The notes under the pieces are model-generated. The model was not told where the DNA came from and searched no databases. It saw only the letters and a list, made by a program, of their open reading frames with translations. The position numbers and the translations under genes are program-made. 64,000 bases of DNA from Burkholderia sp. BCC0506 (GTDB taxonomy: Bacteria; Pseudomonadota; Gammaproteobacteria; Burkholderiales; Burkholderiaceae): NCBI RefSeq assembly GCF_902833145.1, contig NZ_CADFEN010000002.1, positions 704,702-768,701 of the forward strand, read 5' to 3'. Below are positions 46,600 through 55,823 of the stretch, piece after piece (position 1 is the first letter of the stretch; every line of letters begins with the position of its first letter).

Positions 46600-46855
46600 C
46601 GGGAAGGGGCAAACGAAGGCGGGGAGAATGCTTAAATCAACGCGCGAGCCGGAAAGAACGACTACAACGGATACAAGCGGCGAAACCCCAGTATAGCGCC
46701 GCGTCCGCATGCGTCCCGTTTTTTGCCGCCGGGAACTATCGGCGCGCAGGAAAAATCCGAGAAACAATGTTATGGTGCATTGCACAAAGCCGAACGATGC
46801 ATCCGTTGCGGCGCGTGCATGGCGCCCCTATTTTTCCTGACTGCGAGCCCGATCG

Positions 46856-47965
46856 ATGACCAAAAGTCTGACCAAGGTGTGGCTGGGCGGCGTGAAACGC
46901 ATGCTGTCTCCGGCCGCCAAGCGCGCGGCGCGCGATGCGCGGCGCATCACACGCGACGCGCTCGAGGCCGCGGCCTCTCCTGCCGTATCCGATCTGTCCC
47001 CGCCACGCGAGTCGCGCGTGCGGCCGCGCGCGGCCGCGTGGGCGGCAGGCGACTGGACGCGCGGCGAACATCCGATGGCGCCCGCGCTCGGCCGCCTCGT
47101 CCAGCATCTCGCGTACGGGCTCTACGTGCCGCCCGGCCGCCGGCGCGGTGCGATGCCGCTCGTCGTGATGCTGCACGGCTGCCGGCAGTCCATTGACGAA
47201 TTCGCGCAGGGCACGCGGATGAACCTGCTGGCCGACAAGCACGGTTTCGCGGTGCTGTATCCGGAACAGTCGCTGCGTGCGCACACGCACGGTTGCTGGC
47301 ACTGGTATGAAGACACCGACCGCGCGGGGCGCGGCGAGGCGAACGCGGTGGCGTCGCTGGTCGACGCACTGGTCGACGAACACGGTTTCGACGCGTCGCG
47401 CGTCTACGTGGCGGGGCTGTCGGCCGGTGCGGGGCTCGCATCGCTTCTTGCACTGCATCATCCGGACCGTTTCGCGGCGGTCGCGTTGCACTCGGGCCCG
47501 GCGCTCGGCGAGGCGAATTCCGGCATCACCGCGATGGACGTGATGCGGCGCGGCCTGCGGCACAACCCGGCCGCGGCGGTCGACGCGCTGGTCGATGCCG
47601 GCGCGTATCCGGGCATGCCCGCGCTGATCGTCCAGGGCGACGCCGATCATGTCGTCGCGCCGAAGAACGCCGATCAGCTCGCCGTGCAGTTCATGCGCCT
47701 GAACGGGCTCGCCGACAGCCGCGGCGCGCTGCGCGGCGGCGAGCGGGTCGAGACGCGCGAATCGGGCGCCCAGATCACCGATGTGTGTCGCGACGGCGAG
47801 CCGGTGGTGCGGCTTTGTCACGTGAAGGGGCTCGATCACGCGTGGGCCGGCGGCGACGAAGCCGTGCCGTTTCACGCGGCGGTCGGCCCCGACGCAAGCG
47901 CGATGATCTGGGCCTTTTTCGAGGCGAATCATCGCACTGTGGCGACCGAACGACGCATCGTCTGA
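46856..47965 (+). CDS. PHB depolymerase-family esterase
   Basis: A 369-residue alpha/beta hydrolase. The oxyanion motif is MPLVVMLHGCRQSIDEFA, the lipase box is YVAGLSAGAG with Ser near residue 191, the acid is in VQGDADHVV and the His in GLDHAWAGG. There is a hydrophilic N-terminal extension and no clear signal peptide, so it is likely cytoplasmic. The family includes PHB depolymerases and feruloyl esterases; the substrate is not determined. Confidence 0.88.
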   Translation: MTKSLTKVWLGGVKRMLSPAAKRAARDARRITRDALEAAASPAVSDLSPPRESRVRPRAAAWAAGDWTRGEHPMAPALGRLVQHLAYGLYVPPGRRRGAMPLVVMLHGCRQSIDEFAQGTRMNLLADKHGFAVLYPEQSLRAHTHGCWHWYEDTDRAGRGEANAVASLVDALVDEHGFDASRVYVAGLSAGAGLASLLALHHPDRFAAVALHSGPALGEANSGITAMDVMRRGLRHNPAAAVDALVDAGAYPGMPALIVQGDADHVVAPKNADQLAVQFMRLNGLADSRGALRGGERVETRESGAQITDVCRDGEPVVRLCHVKGLDHAWAGGDEAVPFHAAVGPDASAMIWAFFEANHRTVATERRIV

Positions 47966-47982
47966 TCGACGCTGGTCAAAGG

Positions 47983-48016
47983 CTAGGGTTTTCCCTATAA
48001 TTCGGGAAAACCCTAG
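47983..48016. promoter_or_regulatory. Perfect 13-bp inverted repeat over a -10-like TATAAT
   Basis: CTAGGGTTTTCCC (47983-47995) and GGGAAAACCCTAG (48004-48016) flank the spacer TATAATTC. The TATAAT in the middle is a canonical -10 element, so a dimeric regulator bound here would block RNA polymerase. It lies 30 bp before the DUF3563 gene. Confidence 0.75.
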
Positions 48017-48046
48017 TCAAAGAACCTTCGTATAGCGAGATCGATC

Positions 48047-48223
48047 ATGTACCTGCTGAGCCACCTCTTCCTGATGCTGACCAAGAATGCTGAAACGGCT
48101 GCGAAAGAGCGCGCCGATGCGTACCTGGCCGAAGCCACCGACATCTACGATCTCGAATTCCGTATGCGCAAGATCGATCGCGACGCGGCAATGAACCGCC
48201 CGTATTCGTTCGGCGCGCGCTAA
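48047..48223 (+). CDS. DUF3563 family small protein
   Basis: A 58-residue protein beginning MYLLSHLFLMLTKNAETA and ending NRPYSFGAR, matching the short DUF3563 family common in Burkholderia. The first 12 residues are hydrophobic; the rest (YLAEATDIYDLEFRMRKIDR) is an amphipathic helix. Function is unknown. A perfect inverted repeat covers its probable promoter, and a strong hairpin terminator follows. Confidence 0.85.
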   Translation: MYLLSHLFLMLTKNAETAAKERADAYLAEATDIYDLEFRMRKIDRDAAMNRPYSFGAR

Positions 48224-48268
48224 GCGGCGCACGCGGGCCTGCCGGCCCGCCATTTCGACGATTCGCGC

Positions 48269-48308
48269 AAAAGGGCGCGTGCGGCATGGTGCCGCACGCG
48301 CCCTTTTT
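48269..48308. terminator. Strong shared terminator between DUF3563 and ohr
   Basis: AAAAGGGCGCGTGCGGCA pairs with TGCCGCACGCGCCCTTTT around a 3-nt loop, flanked by T or A tracts on each side. It can stop transcription from DUF3563 (rightward) and from ohr (leftward). Confidence 0.85.
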
Positions 48309-48333
48309 GCATTTCTCCGGGCCCCGCGTCGCG

Positions 48334-48753
48334 TCAGACGACCGTCAGGCGCACCGGCACGTTGTTGCGCGTGGCGTTCGAATACGGGCACACGTGGTGC
48401 GCCTTGTCGACCAGCGCCTGCGCGTCGGCCTTGTCGAGCCCCGGCAGCGACACGCGCAGCTCGATGTCGAGCCCGAAGCCGCCTGCGTCGTTCGGGCCGA
48501 TGCCCACTTCCGCCGTGACTTGCGTATCGGCCGGCAGCGTCTGCTTGTTCTGGCCCGCGACGAACTTCATCGCGCTCAGGAAACACGCCGAGTAACCTGC
48601 GGCAAACAGTTGCTCCGGATTCGTGCCTTCCGCGCCCGTGCCGCCGAGTTCGCGCGGCGCGGCCAGCTTCACTTCCAGCTTGTGGTCGGCGGATACCGCG
48701 CGGCCGTCGCGGCCGCCCGTGCTCGTGGCACTGGTCTTGTACAGAATGTTCAT
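48334..48753 (-). CDS. ohr: Organic hydroperoxide resistance protein Ohr
   Basis: A 139-residue OsmC/Ohr-family thiol peroxidase that reduces organic hydroperoxides. The two reactive cysteines are present in YSACFLSAMKFVAG and KAHHVCPYSNATRNN. AGGAG precedes the ATG at 48753. It sits downstream of ohrR on the same strand, and a shared motif lies in front of both genes. Confidence 0.94.
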   Translation of the reverse strand: MNILYKTSATSTGGRDGRAVSADHKLEVKLAAPRELGGTGAEGTNPEQLFAAGYSACFLSAMKFVAGQNKQTLPADTQVTAEVGIGPNDAGGFGLDIELRVSLPGLDKADAQALVDKAHHVCPYSNATRNNVPVRLTVV

Positions 48754-48908
48754 CGTGCAGCTCCTGTCGGGAAGAGAGGGAAAAGCGGTCCGGTCAGACG
48801 GCATGTCGCCGGCCACGAACGAAATATAGAACACAAATCATTAGTGTGCAAATGAAATTTTGAAGAAAAAACCGGCAGCGCCGGGTGGGGCGATCCGCAC
48901 GTGGCCTG

Positions 48909-49361
48909 TCAGCGTTCGTTGGCTGTCGACAACGCGTCGCGCAACTGCTGGAGGTCGGCACGCAGCCTGACCAGGAATTCGGGCGTTTGCTGCATCGCGC
49001 AAAAGAGATCGGCGGGCACCGAGCGCGCACGATCCTTCAGCGCACGGCCTTCCGGCGTCACGCGCACGTTGACGACGCGTTCGTCGGCCGCGCTGCGCAC
49101 ACGCTCCACGTAGCCGAGCGCTTCCAGCCGCTTGAGCAGCGGCGTGACCGTGGCCGGATCGAGATCGAGCCGCGCGGCGATGTCCTTCACGGCCATGTCG
49201 TCGCGCTCCCACAGCACGAGCATCGCGAGATATTGGGGATAGGTCAGCGACAGCTTGTCGAGCAGCGGCTTGTACGCCTTCGTCATCGCGTGCGAAGTCG
49301 AGTAAAGCGCGAAGCACAATTGCTCGTCGAGCGTCTGGGGCAGCGGGGGCGGGCGATCCAT
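48909..49361 (-). CDS. ohrR: OhrR/MarR-family regulator
   Basis: A 150-residue MarR-type repressor. The redox cysteine expected in OhrR is in LDEQLCFALYSTSHAMT near residue 15, followed by LTYPQYLAMLVLWERDDMAV and the winged helix (LDPATVTPLLKRLEALGYVE). It should repress ohr until oxidised by organic peroxide. A perfect palindrome, TTTTGCGCGCAAAA, lies 46 bp upstream of its ATG. Confidence 0.9.
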   Translation of the reverse strand: MDRPPPLPQTLDEQLCFALYSTSHAMTKAYKPLLDKLSLTYPQYLAMLVLWERDDMAVKDIAARLDLDPATVTPLLKRLEALGYVERVRSAADERVVNVRVTPEGRALKDRARSVPADLFCAMQQTPEFLVRLRADLQQLRDALSTANER

Positions 49362-49406
49362 GATTCGGGCGGCGCGGTAATACGCGAACGATTTGTACAC
49401 GAATTA

Positions 49407-49420
49407 TTTTGCGCGCAAAA
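49407..49420 (-). promoter_or_regulatory. Palindrome upstream of ohrR
   Basis: TTTTGCGCGCAAAA is a perfect 14-bp palindrome. A related TTTGCACAC element lies upstream of ohr near 48849-48857, so both may be OhrR sites. Confidence 0.45.
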
Positions 49421-49548
49421 GATCGGGTTGAACAGGGGCGACCAGCGGCGGTCGATACCGGAAACGGGGCGAGAGCGAAGCGCGCCGGCGACGACCCGGC
49501 GCGGGAAACAGCGGGGGCGGCCGGCGACCTGCGCCGGCCGGGAGAGGG

Positions 49549-50358
49549 TCAGCGGCCCGACATCGTCGTCGTCGCGCCCGGTTCCTGCACGCCGAAGCAA
49601 CCGCGATAGGTCGCGTAGAACGAGCAGTACAGCATCGTGACGATGATGATCGTCACCGGCATCATGATCGTCAGCGCATACGCGCCGGCGCCGAGCGCCT
49701 GAAGCAGCAGCGACAGCGCGAGCGACGTGCCGAGCGCGACACCGAACCAGAGCACGCCGTATACGGCGAAGGCACCGCGATTGCGCCAGCAGCTGACGAC
49801 GCTGAAGAACAGTGCCTTCGCCGGCGGCACGTCGTGCCACGCGACCAGCACCGGCGCGAACCAGAACAGCATCGCGACCGGCAGATAGAGCAGCGTCGCG
49901 AAGAACAGCGCACCGAGCGTGCCTTGCGCGGCGAGCGTCTCGGGCGTCGTATTCGCTTCGTCGGCCGCACCCATCATCACGTGGAACAGCGCGCCGCCGT
50001 CCACGAACGACGAAGCGGCGAACACCAGCACCATCGACGCGACGTAGATCACGCCGAGCGCGAGCAGCCGCTGGGTCGCGACGGCGCCGTACGAGCGGAA
50101 ACCGTCGACGAGGATCGTCGGCATCACGGTCTTGCCGGCCACCGTGTCGCGGCACGCGGCCATGAAGCCGACCGCGACGCCGGGAATGAATACCAGCGGC
50201 AGCGCCGAGCCGATCACGGGCACCATCGACACCAGCGTAATCGCGAGCAGGTACGTGAAGAACAGCGTGATGAACGCGAGCGGATTCCGGCGGAACAGCC
50301 AGATGCCTTGACGGAACCAGACATAGCCCGTTTTCGCGGGCACTTCGATCAGTTGCAT
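49549..50358 (-). CDS. BPSS1780 family membrane protein
   Basis: A 269-residue inner-membrane protein with about six hydrophobic segments ([57 protein letters not shown]) opening [20 protein letters not shown], characteristic of the BPSS1780 family. Its function is unknown. Its start overlaps the end of thrB by 10 bp, so the two are co-expressed. Confidence 0.9.
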   Translation of the reverse strand: MQLIEVPAKTGYVWFRQGIWLFRRNPLAFITLFFTYLLAITLVSMVPVIGSALPLVFIPGVAVGFMAACRDTVAGKTVMPTILVDGFRSYGAVATQRLLALGVIYVASMVLVFAASSFVDGGALFHVMMGAADEANTTPETLAAQGTLGALFFATLLYLPVAMLFWFAPVLVAWHDVPPAKALFFSVVSCWRNRGAFAVYGVLWFGVALGTSLALSLLLQALGAGAYALTIMMPVTIIIVTMLYCSFYATYRGCFGVQEPGATTTMSGR

Positions 50359-51347
50359 GCGGTTTGGATCTCGGGAAGCGCGGGCGTATGCGCGATACGC
50401 TCACGCAGAATGCGTTCGAAATGACCGGGGTCGTGCGGCTTGAGCATCTCCGCCGCGCGCGGCAGGTAGAAGTCGTACAGGCGCGACACCCAGAAGCGGT
50501 ACGCGCCGGCGCGCAGCATGTCGCTCCAGTGGCGGCGTTCCTCGGCCGTGAACGGCCGGACCGTCTGGTACGCGCGCAGCAGCGCATCGGCGCGCGCGGC
50601 GTCGAGCACGCCGGTCGCGAGGTCGACGCACCAGTCGTTGACGGTGACCGCGACGTCGAACAGCCACTTGTCGCAGCCCGCGAAATAGAAGTCGAAGAAG
50701 CCGCCGAGGCGCACGTCGTGGCCGGTGCCGGGCGCCGCGTGCGCGAACAGCACGTTGTCGCGGAACAGGTCGCAATGGCACGGCCCGGCCGGCAGCGCCG
50801 CATAGTCGTCCGACGCGAAGAAGCTGGCCTGGTGCGCGAGCTCGCGTTCGAGCAGCGCGCGTTGCGCGTCCGTGACGAACGGCACGATCGCCGGCACGTT
50901 GTCCTGCCACCACGGCAGGCTGCGCAGGTTCGGCTGGCTGCGCGGATAGTCGCGCCCCGCGAGGTGCAGCCGCGCGAGCATCTGCCCGACCTCGATGCAG
51001 TGTTCGACCCCCGGCGCGAGCTCGGCTGCCCCGTCGAGCTTCGTGACGATCGCGGCCGGCTTGCCGTGCAGCTCGCCGAACAACGCGCCGTCGTCACGCG
51101 GGACCGGGTCCGGCACCGGCACGCCGTGCGCGGCCAGATGGCGCATCAGGTCGAGGTAGAACGGCAGTTGCTGCGCCGTGAGCTTTTCGAAGATCGTGAG
51201 GACGTATTCGCCGCGCGTCGTCGTCAGGAAGAAATTGCTGTTCTCGATGCCGGACGGAATGCCGCGGAACGCAAGCACGTCGCCCAGTTCGTAGTGGCGC
51301 ATCCAGTGCGCGAGATCGGAGTCGGAAACAGCGGTGAAAACGGCCAT
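50349..51347 (-). CDS. thrB: Homoserine kinase (APH-type ThrB)
   Basis: A 332-residue cytoplasmic kinase of the aminoglycoside-phosphotransferase fold that phosphorylates homoserine in threonine synthesis. The hallmarks are [20 protein letters not shown], the catalytic [12 protein letters not shown] near residue 197 and [20 protein letters not shown]. It is the alternative ThrB used by many beta-proteobacteria. It lies upstream of the BPSS1780 gene and downstream of a DUF2782 gene on the same strand. Confidence 0.93.
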   Translation of the reverse strand: MAVFTAVSDSDLAHWMRHYELGDVLAFRGIPSGIENSNFFLTTTRGEYVLTIFEKLTAQQLPFYLDLMRHLAAHGVPVPDPVPRDDGALFGELHGKPAAIVTKLDGAAELAPGVEHCIEVGQMLARLHLAGRDYPRSQPNLRSLPWWQDNVPAIVPFVTDAQRALLERELAHQASFFASDDYAALPAGPCHCDLFRDNVLFAHAAPGTGHDVRLGGFFDFYFAGCDKWLFDVAVTVNDWCVDLATGVLDAARADALLRAYQTVRPFTAEERRHWSDMLRAGAYRFWVSRLYDFYLPRAAEMLKPHDPGHFERILRERIAHTPALPEIQTACN

Positions 51348-51447
51348 GCGGGATGCGTCAGGTCAGGGTGTCGGCACGCGGGCGGCGTGCATCGCGACAG
51401 CGGGTGAAGGGGGCGGCGCGGCGCGGTCGGTGCGCCGCGCCACGGAA

Positions 51448-51843
51448 TCAGTAGCGCAGGTTCAGCGACGGCAGGCGCGTGATCGGGATGCCCGCGTCGT
51501 GCGGCTTCGGCGACGTGTCGGGTGTCGAGCTCATCTGGTAGCGCGTGCCGAAGTTCGACTTCACGTCGATCTCGACCGGCTTGCCGCGGTCGCGGTACTC
51601 GGTCACTTCGGTGCCGCTCCTGCTCTTTTCGTGGAAGCTCGGCGTGCGGCGGATGTCGGCGAAGTCCACTTTCGACGTGACTTCGGCGCCAGGCCGGTTG
51701 ATCTTGCGGAGATCGGGCAGGCCGGCGGCTTCGTTGGCCTCGGCCCGGGCCTGCGCGTCGGCGTCAGGCGTGCCACCGGCGGCGTGAGCGACGCTGGCGG
51801 CGGCAAGCGCGACGGCAGCGGCGACGAAAATGAGCGGCTTCAT
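51448..51843 (-). CDS. DUF2782 family secreted protein
   Basis: A 131-residue protein with a signal peptide (KPLIFVAAAVALAAASVAHA) and a soluble C-terminal domain with EVTEYRDRGKPVEIDVKSNF and RYQMSS, the DUF2782 signature. Function is unknown. It lies 100 bp upstream of thrB, the usual neighbour in related genomes. Confidence 0.87.
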   Translation of the reverse strand: MKPLIFVAAAVALAAASVAHAAGGTPDADAQARAEANEAAGLPDLRKINRPGAEVTSKVDFADIRRTPSFHEKSRSGTEVTEYRDRGKPVEIDVKSNFGTRYQMSSTPDTSPKPHDAGIPITRLPSLNLRY

Positions 51844-51972
51844 GATGAGTCTCCAGTGAACCCACCGATTTTAGCAAATACTGCGCGCCATCCGGCCCCT
51901 GCGTGCGCAGGGGCGGCCATGAGGGCGACCGGGTTCCGTGGTAATGTCGTCGGATCAGACGAGGTGATGAAA

Positions 51973-53499
51973 ATGAAGAACGATTTGAGCCGCCGGCACC
52001 GTGTGCTGTCGCCCGAAAGCCCGTCGGTCGAGGCTTTCGACGATCCGATCGCCGCCGTTGCGCGGCTGTCCGCCATTTACGACACGAATACGGGCTTCCT
52101 GCGCGACGCATTCGCGCGCTATCGCCGCCACGAAGCGATCACCGAGCACGTGCGCGCGTGCTATCCGTTCGTGCGGATCCGCACCGACGTCAACACGCAC
52201 GTCGATTCGCGCCGCTCGTACGGCTTCGTCGCGGGGCCCGGCGTATTCGAGACGACGGTCACGCGTCCCGATCTCTTCGCGAACTACTACCGCGAGCAAC
52301 TGCGCCTGCTGGCGAAGAATCACCATGTCAAGATCGAGATCGGCGTGTCGTCGCAGCCGATTCCGATCCATTTCGCGTTTCCGGAAGGCATTCATCTCGA
52401 GGGCGAGCTCGATCGCGACCGCCTGCTCGCGATGCGCGACATCTTCGACACGCCCGACCTGTCGTATCTCGACGACCGCATCGTCAACGGCACGTTCGAG
52501 CCGGCGCCGGGCGAGCCGCATCCGCTCGCGCTGTTCACCGCCGCGCGCGTCGACTTCTCGCTGCACCGGCTGCGTCACTACACGGCGACGTCGCCCACGC
52601 ACTTCCAGAACTACGTGCTCTACACGAACTACCAGTTCTACATCGACGAGTTCGTGAAGCTCGGCCGCACGCTGATGACGGAAAGCGACGATCCCGAGGT
52701 GCGCGCGTACCGCAGCGAGTACAGCGCGTTCGTCGAGCCGGGCGACGTCGTCACGTACAACGCGAACCTCGGCGGCGAGCCCGCGGAGGGCACCGCGCCG
52801 CCGCGCCTGCCGCAGATGCCCGCGTATCACCTGAAGCGTGCGGACGGCAGCGGGATCACCATGGTCAACATCGGCGTCGGCCCGTCGAACGCGAAGACGA
52901 TCACCGATCACATCGCGGTGCTGCGTCCGCACGCGTGGGTGATGCTCGGCCACTGCGCGGGGCTGCGCAACACGCAGCGCCTCGGCGACTACGTGCTCGC
53001 GCACGGTTACGTGCGCGAAGATCACGTGCTCGACGCCGACCTGCCGCTGTGGGTGCCGATCCCGGCGCTGGCCGAAGTGCAGCTCGCGCTCGAGCGCGGC
53101 GTGGCCGAGGTCACGCGGCTGGAGGGCGCGGAGCTGAAGCGCGTGATGCGCACGGGCACGGTCGCGAGCGTCGACAACCGCAACTGGGAACTGCGCGACC
53201 ACCGCGAGCCCGTGCAGCGGCTGTCGCAGAGCCGCGCGATTGCGCTCGACATGGAAAGCGCGACGATCGCCGCGAACGGCTTCCGTTTCCGGGTGCCGTA
53301 CGGCACGTTGCTGTGCGTATCGGACAAGCCGCTGCACGGCGAGCTGAAGCTGCCGGGCATGGCCGACACGTTCTATCGCGGGCAGGTCGACCAGCATCTG
53401 CAGATCGGCGTGAAGGCGATGGAGATCCTGCGCACGAACGGGCTCGACAAGCTGCATAGCCGCAAGCTGCGGAGCTTCGCGGAAGTGGCGTTCCAGTAA
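51973..53499 (+). CDS. amn: AMP nucleosidase
   Basis: A 508-residue cytoplasmic enzyme that splits AMP into adenine and ribose-5-phosphate. The N-terminal AMP-N domain begins near FDDPIAAVARLSAIYDTNTG, and the C-terminal purine phosphorylase domain has INIGVGPSNAKTITDHIAV-like residues and SRAIALDMESATIAANGFRF with the catalytic region. GAGGTG lies six bases before the ATG at 51973; an ATG at 51967 is possible. It is divergent from DUF2782. A hairpin terminator follows. Confidence 0.93.
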   Translation: MKNDLSRRHRVLSPESPSVEAFDDPIAAVARLSAIYDTNTGFLRDAFARYRRHEAITEHVRACYPFVRIRTDVNTHVDSRRSYGFVAGPGVFETTVTRPDLFANYYREQLRLLAKNHHVKIEIGVSSQPIPIHFAFPEGIHLEGELDRDRLLAMRDIFDTPDLSYLDDRIVNGTFEPAPGEPHPLALFTAARVDFSLHRLRHYTATSPTHFQNYVLYTNYQFYIDEFVKLGRTLMTESDDPEVRAYRSEYSAFVEPGDVVTYNANLGGEPAEGTAPPRLPQMPAYHLKRADGSGITMVNIGVGPSNAKTITDHIAVLRPHAWVMLGHCAGLRNTQRLGDYVLAHGYVREDHVLDADLPLWVPIPALAEVQLALERGVAEVTRLEGAELKRVMRTGTVASVDNRNWELRDHREPVQRLSQSRAIALDMESATIAANGFRFRVPYGTLLCVSDKPLHGELKLPGMADTFYRGQVDQHLQIGVKAMEILRTNGLDKLHSRKLRSFAEVAFQ

Positions 53500-53516
53500 C
53501 GGGCCCTCGCGGTATC

Positions 53517-53547
53517 AGGCTTCCCGGATGATCCGGGGAGCCTTCTT
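53517..53547 (+). terminator. Terminator after amn
   Basis: AGGCTTCCCGGA (53517-53528) pairs with TCCGGGGAGCCT (53532-53543) with one wobble, followed by TCTT. Confidence 0.7.
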
Positions 53548-53782
53548 GTCGACCAGGTCCAGCGGGTTCGGACGATTCCCCTTTCTTCGCACGCGTTCTC
53601 GTCGGCCAATCGTGCGCGCCGGCAGGCGCGTTTCCAACCCGAGTACGCGCCGATACAGGTGAAGCGGCCGCCGGCCGTGCAAATCACTCGGACAAGCGTT
53701 TCAATGGCTGCGCCACAGGCTTGTCATTGATTCCCTAGCGGAAATAGTCTCGTTTTAAATGATCGTTTTCCACTATTTGGGA

Positions 53783-53882
53783 ATTGAAACAGGCTTCCTA
53801 GACTGGTCATACGTCCCTCCTCGTGCCTGAGTATGGACGGTTGCTTGCCCCGGTCACGGTCCCCCTGTGGTCGGGGTTTTTT
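53783..53882 (+). ncRNA. Candidate small RNA with exposed C-rich loop and intrinsic terminator
   Basis: About 100 nt without a protein gene. A stem CATAC/GTATG (53808-53812, 53831-53835) exposes CCCTCCTCG in its loop, complementary to ribosome-binding sites. A second hairpin, CCCCGGTCAC / GTGGTCGGGG (53848-53857, 53867-53876), ends in six Ts, an intrinsic terminator. The upstream TTTAAAT and CACTATTT resemble a promoter. No upstream gene uses this terminator, because amn has its own at 53517. Start position is approximate; no known family was recognised. Confidence 0.55.
53848..53882 (+). terminator. Intrinsic terminator of the candidate small RNA
   Basis: Ten-base stem with two G-U pairs, followed by TTTTTT (53877-53882). 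Confidence 0.8.
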
Positions 53883-53955
53883 GCGTCGCCTCGCCGGAGA
53901 GGCCGTATTTGGGGGCAAGCGGAGCCCTACCTTGTCACGCGGTTCCGGTGCTGCG

Positions 53956-54519
53956 TCAGCCCGCGGCTCCGGCGGCGGATTCGTGCGACCCGTTGCGGGC
54001 CGTTTCCCGCATCGAATCGCGCACCGCATCGACGACCCGGCTCGCATCCGCGTGCCGCTTGTTCGCGAGCCGCCGTTCCCCGACTGCACGCAACGTCGCG
54101 CCGCCGAAATATTCCATGATGTCCGGCAGCCGGCGCACCGTGCCGCGGCTGCCCCAGCAGCCGTCGTCGATTTCCGTCGGAAAGACCCACACGCGTGTCG
54201 CGACGGCGTCGACCGGCGCGCCTTCCGCACGCGCGACGGCGGCGGTCACGTCGGCGATCAGTGCGGCGCGCGCGGCGTCCGTGTACTGTCCTTCCGGTAC
54301 GGTCGGCACGATCCGGTAGATCGGCGCGGGCGCGACGACGCCTGCGCGATACACGGCCGCCGGCCGATGGACGAAGATCCAGGTCACGTCCCGCACGCGC
54401 GGATCGTCGGGATCGAGCCCCTCGTGACGAATCAGCGTGGTGGTCAGTTCGTTCATCAGTCTTGCTTCGGCCTGCGGCGCGAGCGCCCCTTCGGGGAGGG
54501 TCACATCGATCATCGGCAT
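53956..54519 (-). CDS. Tautomerase-superfamily protein
   Basis: A 187-residue protein starting Met-Pro (PMIDVTLPEGALAPQAEARL) with the two-part tautomerase fold; the proline would act as base. It has extra C-terminal residues (RRLANKRHADASRVVDAVRD). AGGA precedes the ATG. It is on the same strand as the GlxA-type regulator gene upstream, which may control it. Confidence 0.82.
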   Translation of the reverse strand: MPMIDVTLPEGALAPQAEARLMNELTTTLIRHEGLDPDDPRVRDVTWIFVHRPAAVYRAGVVAPAPIYRIVPTVPEGQYTDAARAALIADVTAAVARAEGAPVDAVATRVWVFPTEIDDGCWGSRGTVRRLPDIMEYFGGATLRAVGERRLANKRHADASRVVDAVRDSMRETARNGSHESAAGAAG

Positions 54520-54667
54520 GATGGTGTCCTGGGTTCGTGGAGACGGCGTCGCTGCGATTCCCGCGACGTGAATCCAGTGTATGAACCGCATCCCGATGCG
54601 CGAAGTGGCGAAACTGCCATTCGACGATGCCATTTCCGACATCGCACTTCTCGGCTGTGTCAGGCGG

Positions 54668-55660
54668 CTAACGCGCGAAGCGGCGGCGATACTGGCTCGG
54701 CGAGATGCCGGTCTCGCGCTTGAACAGTTGGCGGAAACCGCTGATGTCCGCATAGCCGACGCGTTCGCACACCGTGTCGATCGCGAGCTTCGTTTCCGCG
54801 AGCAGTCGTTTTGCGACTTCGATCCTGAGCGTCTGCAGATACCTGAGCGGCGGGGCGCCCACCGCATCCCGGAAGCGACGATGGAGCGTGCGTTCGCTCA
54901 TCGCGACATGGTCGCTCAGCCGCGCGAGGCTGAAGGGTTCGCGCAAGTGCTTTTCCATCCAGCGTTGCGCGCGTGCGATGGCCGGATCGTCGTGACCAGC
55001 GTGGCCCATTCGGTCGAGGTCGATGAACGAATCCTGCGAGTCGCGATTCATGTCGATCAGCATGAGCCTGGCGACCGACGCGGCAACGCGCGCGTTCGCC
55101 AGTTTGTCGACGACCCGCAGTGCGAGATTCTGGTACGACGTGACCGCGCCGCCGCAGAGGAGGCCGTCCTGTTCGGTGAGGACGTCCGACGCGCGCAGCG
55201 CGACGTCCGGATAACGGGCGCGGAAGCTCGACGCTTTCGACCAGTGCGTGGTCGCGACGCGGCCGTCGAGCAATCCGGCTTCCGCGAGCAGGAACGCACC
55301 CGTGCAGTACGTCGCGATCAGCGTGCCGCGCGCGTGTTGCCGGCGCAGTGCGTCAAATAGCGGCGCGAGCGATGCGGGCCGGTCGAGCAGCCGGTCGAGA
55401 TTCGCGACGAGCGGACCGGTCAGCCAGATCGCGTCGGCGGCGCTGCCGCCGTCGATCGCACCGTCGACCGGAATGACTTGCCCTGACGCCGTGCGCACGG
55501 GCCGGCCGCCGATCGATTCGACGCGCCAGCGGAACGGCGGGGCCGGACGGCCTGACGTCATCGATGACGCGATGTGGTTGGCCGCCGTGAGAATGTCGGT
55601 GGGCGCGGCGATGCCGGACGCAAGCGCATGGTCGACAGCCCAGATTCGGATGAGCGGCAT
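54668..55660 (-). CDS. GlxA-family transcriptional regulator (DJ-1/PfpI + AraC)
   Basis: A 330-residue regulator. The N-terminal DJ-1/PfpI-like domain contains ATYCTGAFLLAEAGLLDGRV and LLCGGAVTSYQNLALRVVD, and the C-terminal AraC helix-turn-helix is FSLARLSDHVAMSERTLHRR and ETKLAIDTVCERVGYADISG. It lies upstream of the tautomerase gene on the same strand and may activate it. The ligand is unknown. Confidence 0.9.
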   Translation of the reverse strand: MPLIRIWAVDHALASGIAAPTDILTAANHIASSMTSGRPAPPFRWRVESIGGRPVRTASGQVIPVDGAIDGGSAADAIWLTGPLVANLDRLLDRPASLAPLFDALRRQHARGTLIATYCTGAFLLAEAGLLDGRVATTHWSKASSFRARYPDVALRASDVLTEQDGLLCGGAVTSYQNLALRVVDKLANARVAASVARLMLIDMNRDSQDSFIDLDRMGHAGHDDPAIARAQRWMEKHLREPFSLARLSDHVAMSERTLHRRFRDAVGAPPLRYLQTLRIEVAKRLLAETKLAIDTVCERVGYADISGFRQLFKRETGISPSQYRRRFAR

Positions 55661-55753
55661 GAATGGCGGAATTGGCCCTGAACAAGGGCAATCCTACCAC
55701 TCGAAATCGAGCGGTTCGGCCGCCGTTCGTTCGGGAGTCGACGACCGGAAATC

Positions 55754-55790
55754 AAAAGGCCGCCCGGCACCGGAGTGCGCGGGCGGCCTT
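55754..55790 (-). terminator. Terminator of the PAPVVV-repeat protein gene
   Basis: AAGGCCGCCCG (55756-55766) pairs perfectly with CGGGCGGCCTT (55780-55790); the AAAA on the left gives a T tract on the minus strand. Confidence 0.75.
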
Positions 55791-55823
55791 GCGGGTCGAA
55801 CGGCCGTGCTGCGTCTATGTCGC

